Positions 42,195-50,753 of a stretch of 64,000 nucleotides of DNA are shown here, one piece after another. The translations under genes and the position numbers were made by a program. The DNA is taken from positions 186,001 through 250,000 of the forward strand of contig NZ_BCVP01000007.1 of assembly GCF_001591805.1 (NCBI RefSeq), given 5' to 3'. The stretch is from Neobacillus novalis NBRC 102450. Lineage in GTDB: Bacteria; Bacillota; Bacilli; Bacillales; Cytobacillaceae. Position 1 is the stretch's first letter, and every line of letters starts with the position of its first letter. Below the pieces are notes generated by a model that saw only the letters and a program-made list of their open reading frames with translations, did no database searches and had not been told where the DNA came from.

Positions 42195-43676
42195 TTAACC
42201 CTCTCCCCTGGCAACGGATGCTGTCGATAAATCCTTTATGACTGCAGTTATACCGTCTGTTTCGATTCTGTCCAGATGCGCGGCAACCATGTCTGTCAGC
42301 CCCGGAATATCCGTTAAGTCTTCTCCCCAAAGTACAGTGTCAGCCAAAACTTGCGCGGCCAGCTCCTTTAACCCGAGCTGTTGGCGCTGATATTTTTCCC
42401 AAAGTGATGCAAACAGGGTTAAAACCTTCGGATGATCATCGAGCTTGATTTCCTCCCCGCCCCTTTTACCTTTATAAAAATACAGCAGGCTGCTGAACGA
42501 AAATACCAATCTCTCAGGCAAAGCTCCAAATCTGTTCACGTATTCCACCAAAATCGGCAAATCTCTTGTTTTAAACTTTGAAATTGAGTTTAAGGAAATG
42601 CTCATTAAATAATGTTTAATGTATGGGTTCTTGAAACGATTCAATACTTCATTGGTATAAACCATTAATTCATCTTGTGGATCATCCAGGGTCGGAATGA
42701 TTTCCTCGTAAATCAGGTCGTTAATAAACTTCCCTGTCAGGCTATGATTCACTGACTCTTCCACCGTATCTAAGCCTGATAAATAAGCGACCGGGGTCAT
42801 TGCCGTGTGGGCACCGTTTAAAATCCGCACTTTTCTTGTCCGGAATTTTGTTAAATCATTGACTATAAAGGTGCCCTTAAGCCCGGCAGCAGCAAACGGA
42901 AGTTCCTCGCCCAGCCAATCAGGCCCTTCGATTGCCCAAAGATAATATTGCTCGCCGACAACCATTAACTGATCCTCGTAGCCAAGCTCCTTCTGGATTT
43001 CTTCACTTGAATCTTTCGGGTATCCGGGAACAATTCGATCAACCAGGCTGGAACAAAAGGTATTCGCGTTCTCGAGCCAGCTGATAAACGCTTCACCCAG
43101 ATTCCAATGCTCCGCATACTGAAGAACCACTTCTTTCAACATACCGCCATTGTTTTCGATTAATTCACATGGAATGATGATGCAGCCTTTTGCCTCATCT
43201 CCTTTAAAACGGTTAAAACGGTGGTAAAGAAACGCGGTAAGCTTGCCGGGAAAACTTTTTTGCGGCCGATCCTCGAACCGGTCTTCCGGATCAAAGACAA
43301 TCCCCGCTTCCGTAGTATTGGAAACGATAAATCGCAGCTCCGCTTGCCCTGCCAGCTTTACATATTCGTCATAATCTGCAAATAGATTAATCCCCCTGCT
43401 AATCGTATCAACCACCAGCTGTTCTTTGACCGGCTGGTCTTCCTTTATCCCCTGTAGGAAAAGCGTAAATAGTCCATCTTGGTTATTGAGCCGCTCAATT
43501 TTTTCTGATCCCCGCGGCTGAACGACAACAACACTGCCATTAAAGTCTGTTTCCTCATTTAATACTTGGATCTGCCAATCGACAAACGCTCTTAGAAAAT
43601 TGCCTTCCCCGAATTGGAGGACCTTTTCCGGATAAGTTTTGAAATTTTTATAAACTTTTTTATTAAGTAATTGCAT
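42195..43676 (-). CDS. uxaB: tagaturonate reductase
   Basis: NADH-dependent mannitol-dehydrogenase-family enzyme reducing D-tagaturonate to D-altronate; 493 residues. VLQFGEGNFLRAFVDWQI is the conserved N-terminal cofactor loop, IVSNTTEAGI follows, and KVRILNGAHTAMTPVAYLSG is the catalytic-helix motif with Lys and His. The start at 43676 (MQLLNKKVYK) uses GGATGGGTG upstream. A LacI-type operator candidate lies 20 nt further upstream, so the uxaBA pair may also have its own promoter. Mannonate oxidoreductase UxuB is the alternative, but coupling to uxaA argues for UxaB. Confidence 0.92.
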   Translation of the reverse strand: MQLLNKKVYKNFKTYPEKVLQFGEGNFLRAFVDWQIQVLNEETDFNGSVVVVQPRGSEKIERLNNQDGLFTLFLQGIKEDQPVKEQLVVDTISRGINLFADYDEYVKLAGQAELRFIVSNTTEAGIVFDPEDRFEDRPQKSFPGKLTAFLYHRFNRFKGDEAKGCIIIPCELIENNGGMLKEVVLQYAEHWNLGEAFISWLENANTFCSSLVDRIVPGYPKDSSEEIQKELGYEDQLMVVGEQYYLWAIEGPDWLGEELPFAAAGLKGTFIVNDLTKFRTRKVRILNGAHTAMTPVAYLSGLDTVEESVNHSLTGKFINDLIYEEIIPTLDDPQDELMVYTNEVLNRFKNPYIKHYLMSISLNSISKFKTRDLPILVEYVNRFGALPERLVFSFSSLLYFYKGKRGGEEIKLDDHPKVLTLFASLWEKYQRQQLGLKELAAQVLADTVLWGEDLTDIPGLTDMVAAHLDRIETDGITAVIKDLSTASVARGEG

Positions 43677-43696
43677 ATTTTTATCACCCATCCTTT

Positions 43697-43712
43697 TTGC
43701 ACACGTTAACAA
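43697..43712. promoter_or_regulatory. LacI-type operator candidate before uxaB
   Basis: TTGTTAACGTGTGCAA (minus reading) shares TGTTAACGTG with the site before uxaC at 46235-46252. The central CG is typical of LacI-family operators; the neighbour ExuR-like protein is the natural ligand. Confidence 0.6.
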
Positions 43713-43777
43713 TCATATTCGAAAACAAGGATGTCTCAAGATGATTTAAGCCTATTCACTTGGACATCCTCCGTATG

Positions 43778-44776
43778 CTATTTTATTTTCCTTACTGAAT
43801 CTCTAAAGATTAATTCTGTATTTACCAAGATTGTTTCACCACTTACATTCTTGGTTTGGATTAGGGATAGTATTTTTTCCGCACCCATGAAACTAATTTG
43901 TTCAACTGGCCGTTTAACGGTTGTCAGCCTTGGATTGGTATACTGTGCGAAGCCTATATCATCAAATCCGACGACAGAAATATCATTCGGAACATTTAAT
44001 CCGCTAGCAAAAATGGCGTTTATCGCACCAATTGCCATGTCATCGTTAGAACAAAAAACGGCTGTTGGAGGTTTTTCCAATGATAAAAGCTGTTCCATCT
44101 TGTTATAGCCACTTTCCATATCGTAATTACCTTCAACAGAATAGGCTTTATTGATTGAAACATTCTCTTCAATCAGAGCTGTCAGGTAGCCTTCTTTTCG
44201 CTGCTGAGCTGATTTAAAGCCTTCTCTGCCTTCAATTAACGCTATATTTGTGTGTCCTTGCTGAAGTAAATATTCAACCGCCTGCCGTGAACCCACTTTA
44301 TCATCCGATATTATATTAATAATTTTGTCGTCCTCAATTTCCCGATTTAAGACAACAAGCGGAATCTTCATTTGCTTGACATGGTAGATAAAAGGGTTGT
44401 CACTCACACTTTGGCTCATTAAGATAATGCCATCAAACCGCTGATTATTAATCGATGAATACTCCTTGTAATCATCAATTCCGCGAACATATAAATTGTA
44501 TTCCTGGCCGATTACATGATTAACACCCTTGATGGTTTCGGCAAGGAAGCTCGCTGATGTCCCATCGCTGATACTTGTAAAGAATAAGCCAATCGTATGC
44601 GATTTTTGCATCACGAGGCTTTTAGCATTGAAATTGGGCGTATAATTTAACTGAGCAGCGATTTCAAGAATTTTTCTTTTCGTTGGCTCTTTAATTAATG
44701 GGCTGTTGTTTAATGCCCTTGATACAGTTGTGTGTGATACATTTGCCAATTTGGCAATATCTTTAATGGTTACCAT
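43778..44776 (-). CDS. exuR: LacI-family regulator of uronate use (ExuR-like)
   Basis: A 332-residue repressor. HTH: TIKDIAKLANVSHTTVSRALNN, then the hinge helix region NAKSLVMQKSHTIGLFF. A periplasmic-binding-like effector domain with FDGIILMSQS, PPTAVFCSNDDMAIGAINA and ISVVGFDDIGFA follows. The ATG at 44776 has AAAGGAAC upstream; the extra frame up to 44839 overlaps uxaC and lacks family similarity. Its place between uxaC and uxaB, and two TGTTAACGTG operators nearby, point to control by galacturonate or tagaturonate as for B. subtilis ExuR. Confidence 0.87.
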   Translation of the reverse strand: MVTIKDIAKLANVSHTTVSRALNNSPLIKEPTKRKILEIAAQLNYTPNFNAKSLVMQKSHTIGLFFTSISDGTSASFLAETIKGVNHVIGQEYNLYVRGIDDYKEYSSINNQRFDGIILMSQSVSDNPFIYHVKQMKIPLVVLNREIEDDKIINIISDDKVGSRQAVEYLLQQGHTNIALIEGREGFKSAQQRKEGYLTALIEENVSINKAYSVEGNYDMESGYNKMEQLLSLEKPPTAVFCSNDDMAIGAINAIFASGLNVPNDISVVGFDDIGFAQYTNPRLTTVKRPVEQISFMGAEKILSLIQTKNVSGETILVNTELIFRDSVRKIK

Positions 44777-44795
44777 CGGTAAAGTTCCTTTTCTG

Positions 44796-46202
44796 CTATT
44801 GTGGAAATTGAAAGTATTCTTTTGCATTATTATAGGCAATTCCCTGAACGATGCTGCCTAATAGTTCGATATCTTGTGGAAATTCCCCGTTTTCGACCCA
44901 TTCCCCGATTAGATTACAAACAAGTCTTCTAAAATACTCATGTCTTGTATAGGAAAGAAAACTTCTTGAATCTGTCAGCATGCCGATAAAACGACTAAAA
45001 AGACCGATACTGGACAACGCCTTCATCTGTTCAAGCATACCTTCTTTCGTATCATTAAACCACCATGCTGTACCAAATTGGATCTTACCCGGTGTTTTCC
45101 CGTCCTGGAAGCTATTAATAATACTTGCAATTACAGGATTATCATTCGGATTTAATGAATATAGAATCGTCTTTGGCAGTTTGTTTTCTTTCTCTAAAGC
45201 ATCGAGAATTCTGCATAATGGTTTTGCAATTTGATCGTCGTTCATTGAGTCGTAGCCGGTGTCAGGACCTAGTTCCTTAAACATTCTGCTATTATTATTG
45301 CGGTTCGCGTTAATATGGAATTGCATCGCCCAGTCTAACTCTGCATATTTTTTACCCAAATAGATTAACGTGTACGTTTTAAATTTATTTTCATCGATTA
45401 AAGGAATTTTATTCCCTGTTAATCTTTCGCTAAAGATTCTCTCCACTTCATCCTGTGCAGTTTCCTCAAACACGATGGTATCAAGAGCGTGATCGGAAAC
45501 CCTTCCGCCTGCGGAGTGGAAAAACTTCACTCTCGCCTCTAGTGCCTTTAGGAAATCAGCATAGCTGTTAATTGTTAATTCTGATGATGTTTCCAGCTGT
45601 TTTACCCAATCAAGAAAACCGTCACGATTAATTTCCAAGCCTTTGTCAGGTCTGAATCCCGGAACAACCTTTACATTAAAATCATCTTTTTCTCTTAATA
45701 ATAAATGATATTCTAAGCTGTCAACTGGATCATCCGTCGTACAAACTACTTGGACATTTGATTTTTCAATTAAATCTCTCGCGCCAAAGCCTTCGCCATT
45801 CAATAATGCATTAGCTTTTTCCCAAATCTCCGGGGCACTCTTTTCATTCAATATATCATGGATACCGAAGAAACGCTGCAATTCTAAATGGGTCCAGTTA
45901 TATAATGGATTGCCGATTGTCATTGGTACTGTTTTTGCCCAGGCAATAAATTTGTCATAATCGTCTGCATTTCCGGTTATGTATTCCTCGGAAATGCCGT
46001 TTGCCCGCAACGCTCTCCATTTATAATGGTCACCGTAAAGCCATGCCTCTGTAATATTTTTAAATCTTTTATTTTCATAGATTTCCTTTGGACTTAAATG
46101 GCAGTGATAATCAATGATCGGCATTTCCTTTGCATAATCATGGAATAACGTGATAGCGGTTTCATCCTTTAATAAAAAATTTTCACCCATAAATTTTTCC
46201 AC
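44796..46202 (-). CDS. uxaC: uronate isomerase
   Basis: Converts D-galacturonate to D-tagaturonate (and glucuronate to fructuronate); 468 residues. MPIIDYHCHLSPKEIYEN holds the amidohydrolase-type metal histidines, then NPLYNWTHLELQRFFGI, VQVVCTTDDPVDSLEYH, and late GTAWWFNDTKEGM and GMLTDSRSFLSYTRHEYFRRL. The start is GTG at 46202 (MEKFMGENFLLKDE), with AAAGG 11 nt upstream; the ATG at 46190 is the alternative. First gene of uxaC-exuR-uxaB-uxaA. Confidence 0.96.
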   Translation of the reverse strand: MEKFMGENFLLKDETAITLFHDYAKEMPIIDYHCHLSPKEIYENKRFKNITEAWLYGDHYKWRALRANGISEEYITGNADDYDKFIAWAKTVPMTIGNPLYNWTHLELQRFFGIHDILNEKSAPEIWEKANALLNGEGFGARDLIEKSNVQVVCTTDDPVDSLEYHLLLREKDDFNVKVVPGFRPDKGLEINRDGFLDWVKQLETSSELTINSYADFLKALEARVKFFHSAGGRVSDHALDTIVFEETAQDEVERIFSERLTGNKIPLIDENKFKTYTLIYLGKKYAELDWAMQFHINANRNNNSRMFKELGPDTGYDSMNDDQIAKPLCRILDALEKENKLPKTILYSLNPNDNPVIASIINSFQDGKTPGKIQFGTAWWFNDTKEGMLEQMKALSSIGLFSRFIGMLTDSRSFLSYTRHEYFRRLVCNLIGEWVENGEFPQDIELLGSIVQGIAYNNAKEYFQFPQ

Positions 46203-46234
46203 AGTTTCATCATCCTTTATTTCAGTTTATCAAT

Positions 46235-46252
46235 AATGTTCACGTTAACATT
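46235..46252. promoter_or_regulatory. ExuR/CcpA-type operator before uxaC
   Basis: AATGTTAACGTGAACATT (minus reading) has perfectly complementary 6-bp outer arms. The inner 14 bases miss the cre consensus by one position and share TGTTAACGTG with the uxaB site. It may bind ExuR, CcpA or both. Confidence 0.65.
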
Positions 46253-46329
46253 TCTAGATTCATTTTACCTTTTAATAGCTGTTTATTCAATATCAAAAAA
46301 TTTTTAATGGCGCATATTTTTTAAAATAA

Positions 46330-46360
46330 TAAATGGTCCTTGTACTAGGACCATTTACAT
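46330..46360 (-). terminator. terminator of yesN
   Basis: AAATGGTCCT / AGGACCATTT stem with a 6-nt loop, followed on the minus strand by ATTATTTTAAAAAAT. Confidence 0.82.
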
Positions 46361-46368
46361 TTGCCTAT

Positions 46369-47526
46369 CTATATTAATTTCTTAAATTGGGCGGGTGAAT
46401 AGCCGGTATACTTTTTAAAACAAATACTAAAATATTGCGGATTTGAGTACCCGGTTTTGGAAGCAACTTCATAGGTTTTTAAGTCGCTCTGGCGAATGAG
46501 TTCCATCGCTGCCTTCATCCGTGTTTCCACAAGAAAATCCCCAAAGTTAAATCCTTTTTCTACTTTAAAAAGGTTGCTTAAATAGGCAGGATTAACATGG
46601 ATAGCCTCTGCTACCTTTTGTAAAGATATTTCCGCCAACTGGTAGTTGCTTTCAATAAAGGCAATTGCTTTATCTACCAGTGAGGACTTTTTGTTTTCAT
46701 TTAGCTTATTCGCATTAACGGAGAGGTCGATTGCTATGTTTTTTACCATTTCAAAAATATCTGGAATCGTTTTCATTTCAAGGATTTCCGATTGATATTG
46801 TGAACTAGCTGGACTTTTGCCAGATCCTTTTAACCATTTAGCCGATTCATCCACAATAAGTCCAACCATCCTGATGGTCAACAACTGGACTTCTTGCAGT
46901 GAAGCACTGCTGTTTTTCAATAATTGGTTTTTTATACCTTCAAGATAATCATTCACTTTTGAGGATAATCCTAATTCGATTAGCTTGGTCAAATTTCCTT
47001 CCAAGAATGTTGGACCGTCCATTATTATGCCAAATAAGCTAAGCTCCTTTTTTAGTTCCTCATTTGTGAAATGGGTAACGGCTAATTTTTCAAGAAACTT
47101 TTTTTGATTAAAAGGGCTGCTTTCATTCATTCGCTTTTCTTTTTGCTCTTCCTGTTCCCACTCCTCCGCGGCTTCTTTAATTTTTTGGATTAAGCTTTCG
47201 GAATCCACCGGTTTTAACAAATAATCAAATGCCCTAATTTTAATTGCCTCATGGGCATATTGAAAATCTTCATATCCAGTCAGAAAGATAAATTTAATCT
47301 TTGGCATTTTATCTTTGCTCATCCGTGCCATTTCTAAGCCATCCATAAATGGCATTTTAATATCTGACACAACAATTTGTGGTCTTTCTTTTTCAATCAG
47401 CTCCAACCCTTTTTCGCCATCAGCTGCTTCACCTACTAATTGAAAGCCATGTTCTTCCCAGGGAATGACACTTGATAGCCCCCTGCGAATGATGCGGTCA
47501 TCATCTACGATTGCAACCTTATACAT
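46369..47526 (-). CDS. yesN: YesN-type response regulator with AraC output domain
   Basis: A 385-residue response regulator. The receiver domain (1-120) has YKVAIVDDDRIIRRG, the phospho-acceptor Asp in QIVVSDIKMPFMDG, and Lys in YLLKPVDSES. The last 100 residues are an AraC DNA-binding domain: SLQKVAEAIHVNPAYLSNLFKVEKG and TYEVASKTGYSNPQYFSICFKKYTGYSPAQF. It overlaps the kinase gene by 8 nt. It should activate the nearby pectin genes (ABC operon, GH105, GH28), judged from YesMN-type systems. Confidence 0.92.
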   Translation of the reverse strand: MYKVAIVDDDRIIRRGLSSVIPWEEHGFQLVGEAADGEKGLELIEKERPQIVVSDIKMPFMDGLEMARMSKDKMPKIKFIFLTGYEDFQYAHEAIKIRAFDYLLKPVDSESLIQKIKEAAEEWEQEEQKEKRMNESSPFNQKKFLEKLAVTHFTNEELKKELSLFGIIMDGPTFLEGNLTKLIELGLSSKVNDYLEGIKNQLLKNSSASLQEVQLLTIRMVGLIVDESAKWLKGSGKSPASSQYQSEILEMKTIPDIFEMVKNIAIDLSVNANKLNENKKSSLVDKAIAFIESNYQLAEISLQKVAEAIHVNPAYLSNLFKVEKGFNFGDFLVETRMKAAMELIRQSDLKTYEVASKTGYSNPQYFSICFKKYTGYSPAQFKKLI

Positions 47527-49321
47527 TCGTTAGCCCCCCTTTTAGTTTAGGAAAAACGACCAAACAGTTTGTCCCAATATTTTCCCCACTTTCTAATACT
47601 AGTCCATATGGTTCACCGAAATGCATTTGCAGTCTTTCATGTACACTTCTTAGTCCAATCCCGATCGTAGGCTGACCCGATCTCTTTTCATATAACTCTT
47701 TCCTAACAGCTTGAAGTTTTTCAGTGCTCATTCCTGTACCATTGTCGATGACCTCAAGACAGATATTTTCCCCTGATTCATAGCCCTTGATGGTAATCTT
47801 GCCTTTTCCACGTGTTTGTTTTACTCCATGGTAGATCGCATTTTCAATTAATGGCTGCAGTGTGAGCTTAATAATTTTATAAGTTAGAATCGTTTCTCCT
47901 ATTTCGATTTCATAGGAAAAATCATCGCCATATCTCATTTCCTGGATATATAAATAATTTTTTATATGTGTGATTTCTTCGTTTATTGTAATGATTTCCT
48001 GCCCCTGGCTAATGCTAATTCTGAAAAAGTTGGATAGGGCGGTAATCATTGAACTGGCATCCTTATTTAATCCCATATCACAAAGGCCTTTTATTGAATA
48101 AAGCGTGTTATATAAAAAGTGCGGATTTATTTGCGCATGTAGTATCGCAAACTCCAATTGCCGCTTTTCCTCCTGCTCCAACCTTATTTGATTTAGCAGG
48201 TCGTTTACCCTAACCATTAGATCCTCGATTGCAATATTCAGAAATTGGATTTCCTGTGGACCGCGATGATCATATTTTAATTCCAGGTGATTTTCGCTAA
48301 TTAATTTGGTCTGATTCACCAAGGATGAAACCGGATTGGATATATACCTGGCAAAAAAGTTAGCAAGTAAGATGGCGATGCCTGTAAGTGTAATAATCAC
48401 AACAATCGTTACATATTTTATATAGTTGGCCTTTTTTAAAATTTCATCTACCGGAAAAATCGCCGCAATCTTCCACTTATTAATTCCGATTGTATCGTAT
48501 ACGACCATCATTTTCTTGCCATCGATGTTTTGAAACTGATATTTCCCACTTTCCTCTTCTAAACCTCTTAGATAGGCAGCATTTTCTGCATCCAAACTAT
48601 ACTCGCCTGTTACATTCTTGGAGTTCATATATCCATCAGGACTAAGCAGTGTAATATAACCCTGTTCACCGATAAGGGATTTATTTAAAACCTTTTCGAA
48701 AAAGTCATTTCGCAAATTAAACAAAAGAACTCCGTTAGCCTTCGATTGATTGTTTCCTATCAGTTTAAACAAACTGACAACCTTGGCATTGCTTTGGAAA
48801 ATATCATCTGTATGAACATTCTGCCAATAAAATCCTTCTCGATTGCCATTGTAGCGATTGTTATATTGACTATAGGGAAACTGATTGTTTTTTAAAGAAT
48901 AATCACTTCGATACAACGAAAATGTTCCATGATGCATATCAACGAAAATCGAATCAATGACGGTGGTGTTATTTAAGTGAATAGTCTTAAGCAAATTACT
49001 CATATCAATATAATCAGTTGGCCTGATTTCAGCAGATTCTGAGTTTATGATCGATAAAGTTTGCGGATTATTTGAAAACGTTACCAATTGTTCGAACACA
49101 TCTGACAGCCGATTTTCTAAATAAGCCTTAGTCTGAAAAACGGTATCATCAATATTTTTATAAGCATTTTCCTCGAGCTGTGCGGCAGCCAGCATATAAG
49201 ATACCCAGCCCATAATTGCAATAAAAATAATAATAACAGGCAGAAATAAGGAGATGATTGTCGACCTTAAAGAAAATAGAAAATACTTTTTTATCAATAT
49301 TTTGATTCGTTGTCTGAACAT
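47519..49321 (-). CDS. yesM: YesM-type sensor histidine kinase
   Basis: A 600-residue membrane kinase. Two membrane helices (about residues 18-42 and 297-320) flank a large extracellular Cache-type sensing domain. A HAMP-like linker follows, and the His_kinase motif is ILHAQINPHFLYNTLYSIKGL with the phospho-acceptor histidine. The ATPase part ends with LTLQPLIENAIYHGVKQTRG, VIDNGTGM and GIGLRSVHERLQMHFG. Presumed to sense extracellular pectin fragments directly or through the binding protein. Same strand and overlap with yesN. Confidence 0.92.
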   Translation of the reverse strand: MFRQRIKILIKKYFLFSLRSTIISLFLPVIIIFIAIMGWVSYMLAAAQLEENAYKNIDDTVFQTKAYLENRLSDVFEQLVTFSNNPQTLSIINSESAEIRPTDYIDMSNLLKTIHLNNTTVIDSIFVDMHHGTFSLYRSDYSLKNNQFPYSQYNNRYNGNREGFYWQNVHTDDIFQSNAKVVSLFKLIGNNQSKANGVLLFNLRNDFFEKVLNKSLIGEQGYITLLSPDGYMNSKNVTGEYSLDAENAAYLRGLEEESGKYQFQNIDGKKMMVVYDTIGINKWKIAAIFPVDEILKKANYIKYVTIVVIITLTGIAILLANFFARYISNPVSSLVNQTKLISENHLELKYDHRGPQEIQFLNIAIEDLMVRVNDLLNQIRLEQEEKRQLEFAILHAQINPHFLYNTLYSIKGLCDMGLNKDASSMITALSNFFRISISQGQEIITINEEITHIKNYLYIQEMRYGDDFSYEIEIGETILTYKIIKLTLQPLIENAIYHGVKQTRGKGKITIKGYESGENICLEVIDNGTGMSTEKLQAVRKELYEKRSGQPTIGIGLRSVHERLQMHFGEPYGLVLESGENIGTNCLVVFPKLKGGLTNV

Positions 49322-49440
49322 GGCAGCCTAACGACTCCTCTGGATGAAGAAAATTATTGTAGTCTTATAGTTTATAAGATACTAAAATATTGTTATCTGG
49401 TAAATAGATATATTTATGTATGGCTTAAAACTCCAAATAA

Positions 49441-49485
49441 CCTAAAGACGGAAAACCCATAACAAGAACCTTGCATGGGTTTTCT
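49441..49485 (-). terminator. terminator of the GH105 gene
   Basis: GAAAACCCAT / ATGGGTTTTC stem, 14-nt loop. On the minus strand the tail (CGTCTTTAGG) is poor in T, so it may be partial. Confidence 0.6.
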
Positions 49486-49508
49486 CCAAGATGGAAATAA
49501 TTATTTTC

Positions 49509-50627
49509 TTATTCGATTATATTAGCGACTGCCATACTTGCCAGAATAAAGGCACCTACTCCATGTAAATCATTTTCAGACACAGGTCGTGAAACATAGT
49601 AATCGTACACACCTGCTGAAGTGCCGATGCAGATGCCTTTCATTTTCCACGTATCATTGTCGCATTCAATCATCTCATCTAAAAGGCCTTGGTAGGCTTT
49701 GACAGCGATTGTTATATACTTTTTATCTACATAGCCATTTTCTACTGCTCTAGCAATCGTATAAACGAATAGACTGGAGCAAGAGGATTCTAGCCAATTG
49801 TCAGTTTGGTCTACCTTATCGACAATCTGATACCATAAGCCTGTCTTTTCATCTTGAAACTTGGCATAGCCGCTGATTAGTTTTTGCAGTGCTTCAATCA
49901 GAACTGTTCTTCCTTCATGATTCTCAGGAAGGATATCAAGAATATCAATTAATGCGGTGCCATACCAGCCAACAGACCGGCCCCAAAATTCCGGTGAACA
50001 GCCTGTTTCCGGATTTGCCCAAGGCATACTTCTAGTCTCATCCCAAGCATGGTATAACAGACCTGTTTCTTGATCCGTCATATACTTTCTCATCAAGCTT
50101 TCCTGGTATAATACCATGTCAACTAATTCAGGCTCGTTAAATGCTTGATCAAACATTAGGGCAAACGGCCCGGCCATGAATAAACCGTCAAGCCACATCT
50201 GATACGGATATTTATCTTTATGCCAAAAGCCGCCTTCTTTTGTTTGATTAAGGGTGGTATACAAGTTTCTTAGCTTAGTTGCTGCTTTTTTATAGCGTTC
50301 ATCCTTCGTCTTCTTATATAACGGGAAAAGTAATATCCCTACCTGAATGGAATCCAGTTCATCTCTAGCAAACAGAAAATTGCCGTCGGCATCCACAAAC
50401 GTATCGACATAGCCTTTAATATAATCAAAATATTCCTGTCCACCGTTTTTCTCCCAAACCCGTTGCATCCCGTAAAGGAACACACTTTGATGATAATGCC
50501 AGGTATTTGCCGGCGGTAGATTTGCTGGCGTAAATGTATTCATCAAGACCTGGCATGCCCGTTCTGCCATCGATATCGGAACTTCTGCACTTAATTGTGA
50601 TAATATGGTTTCCTGGTTGTTTGTCAT
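49509..50627 (-). CDS. GH88/GH105 unsaturated rhamnogalacturonyl/galacturonyl hydrolase (YteR/YesR-like)
   Basis: Intracellular (alpha/alpha)6-barrel hydrolase that removes 4,5-unsaturated uronic acid from the non-reducing end of pectin fragments. It has 372 residues and no signal peptide. The catalytic Asp is expected in YQMWLDGLFMAGPF (about residues 142-155). Other family segments are ETGCSPEFWGRSVGWYGTALIDIL and QTDNWLESSCSSLFVYTIARAVENG, and the C-terminus has HGVGAFILASMAVA. It follows the importer genes. Its product, 5-keto-4-deoxyuronate, is the KduI substrate, tying this gene to the operon at 36-39 kb. Confidence 0.92.
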   Translation of the reverse strand: MTNNQETILSQLSAEVPISMAERACQVLMNTFTPANLPPANTWHYHQSVFLYGMQRVWEKNGGQEYFDYIKGYVDTFVDADGNFLFARDELDSIQVGILLFPLYKKTKDERYKKAATKLRNLYTTLNQTKEGGFWHKDKYPYQMWLDGLFMAGPFALMFDQAFNEPELVDMVLYQESLMRKYMTDQETGLLYHAWDETRSMPWANPETGCSPEFWGRSVGWYGTALIDILDILPENHEGRTVLIEALQKLISGYAKFQDEKTGLWYQIVDKVDQTDNWLESSCSSLFVYTIARAVENGYVDKKYITIAVKAYQGLLDEMIECDNDTWKMKGICIGTSAGVYDYYVSRPVSENDLHGVGAFILASMAVANIIE

Positions 50628-50707
50628 TTGGAGTCCCCCTGAATAATGATATTGTTGGTTTTTCTCACCTTAAGTGCCATAGATTAGAGGTCCTTATGGT
50701 AATAGCG

Positions 50708-50741
50708 AAGCCGTCTAGAAATGTATTTTCAAGACGGCTCG
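50708..50741. other. inverted repeat between the binding-protein and GH105 genes
   Basis: AGCCGTCT / AGACGGCT with a 15-nt loop. Weak T-tract on the minus strand. It may be a processing stem that separates the highly expressed binding-protein message from the hydrolase. Confidence 0.5.
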
Positions 50742-50753
50742 TCATTTTATATC

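Noticed and set aside
43728..43770. Inverted repeat AGGATGTC / GACATCCT after exuR as a terminator
   Set aside because: The loop is 27 nt and no T-run follows on the minus strand, so I do not call it.
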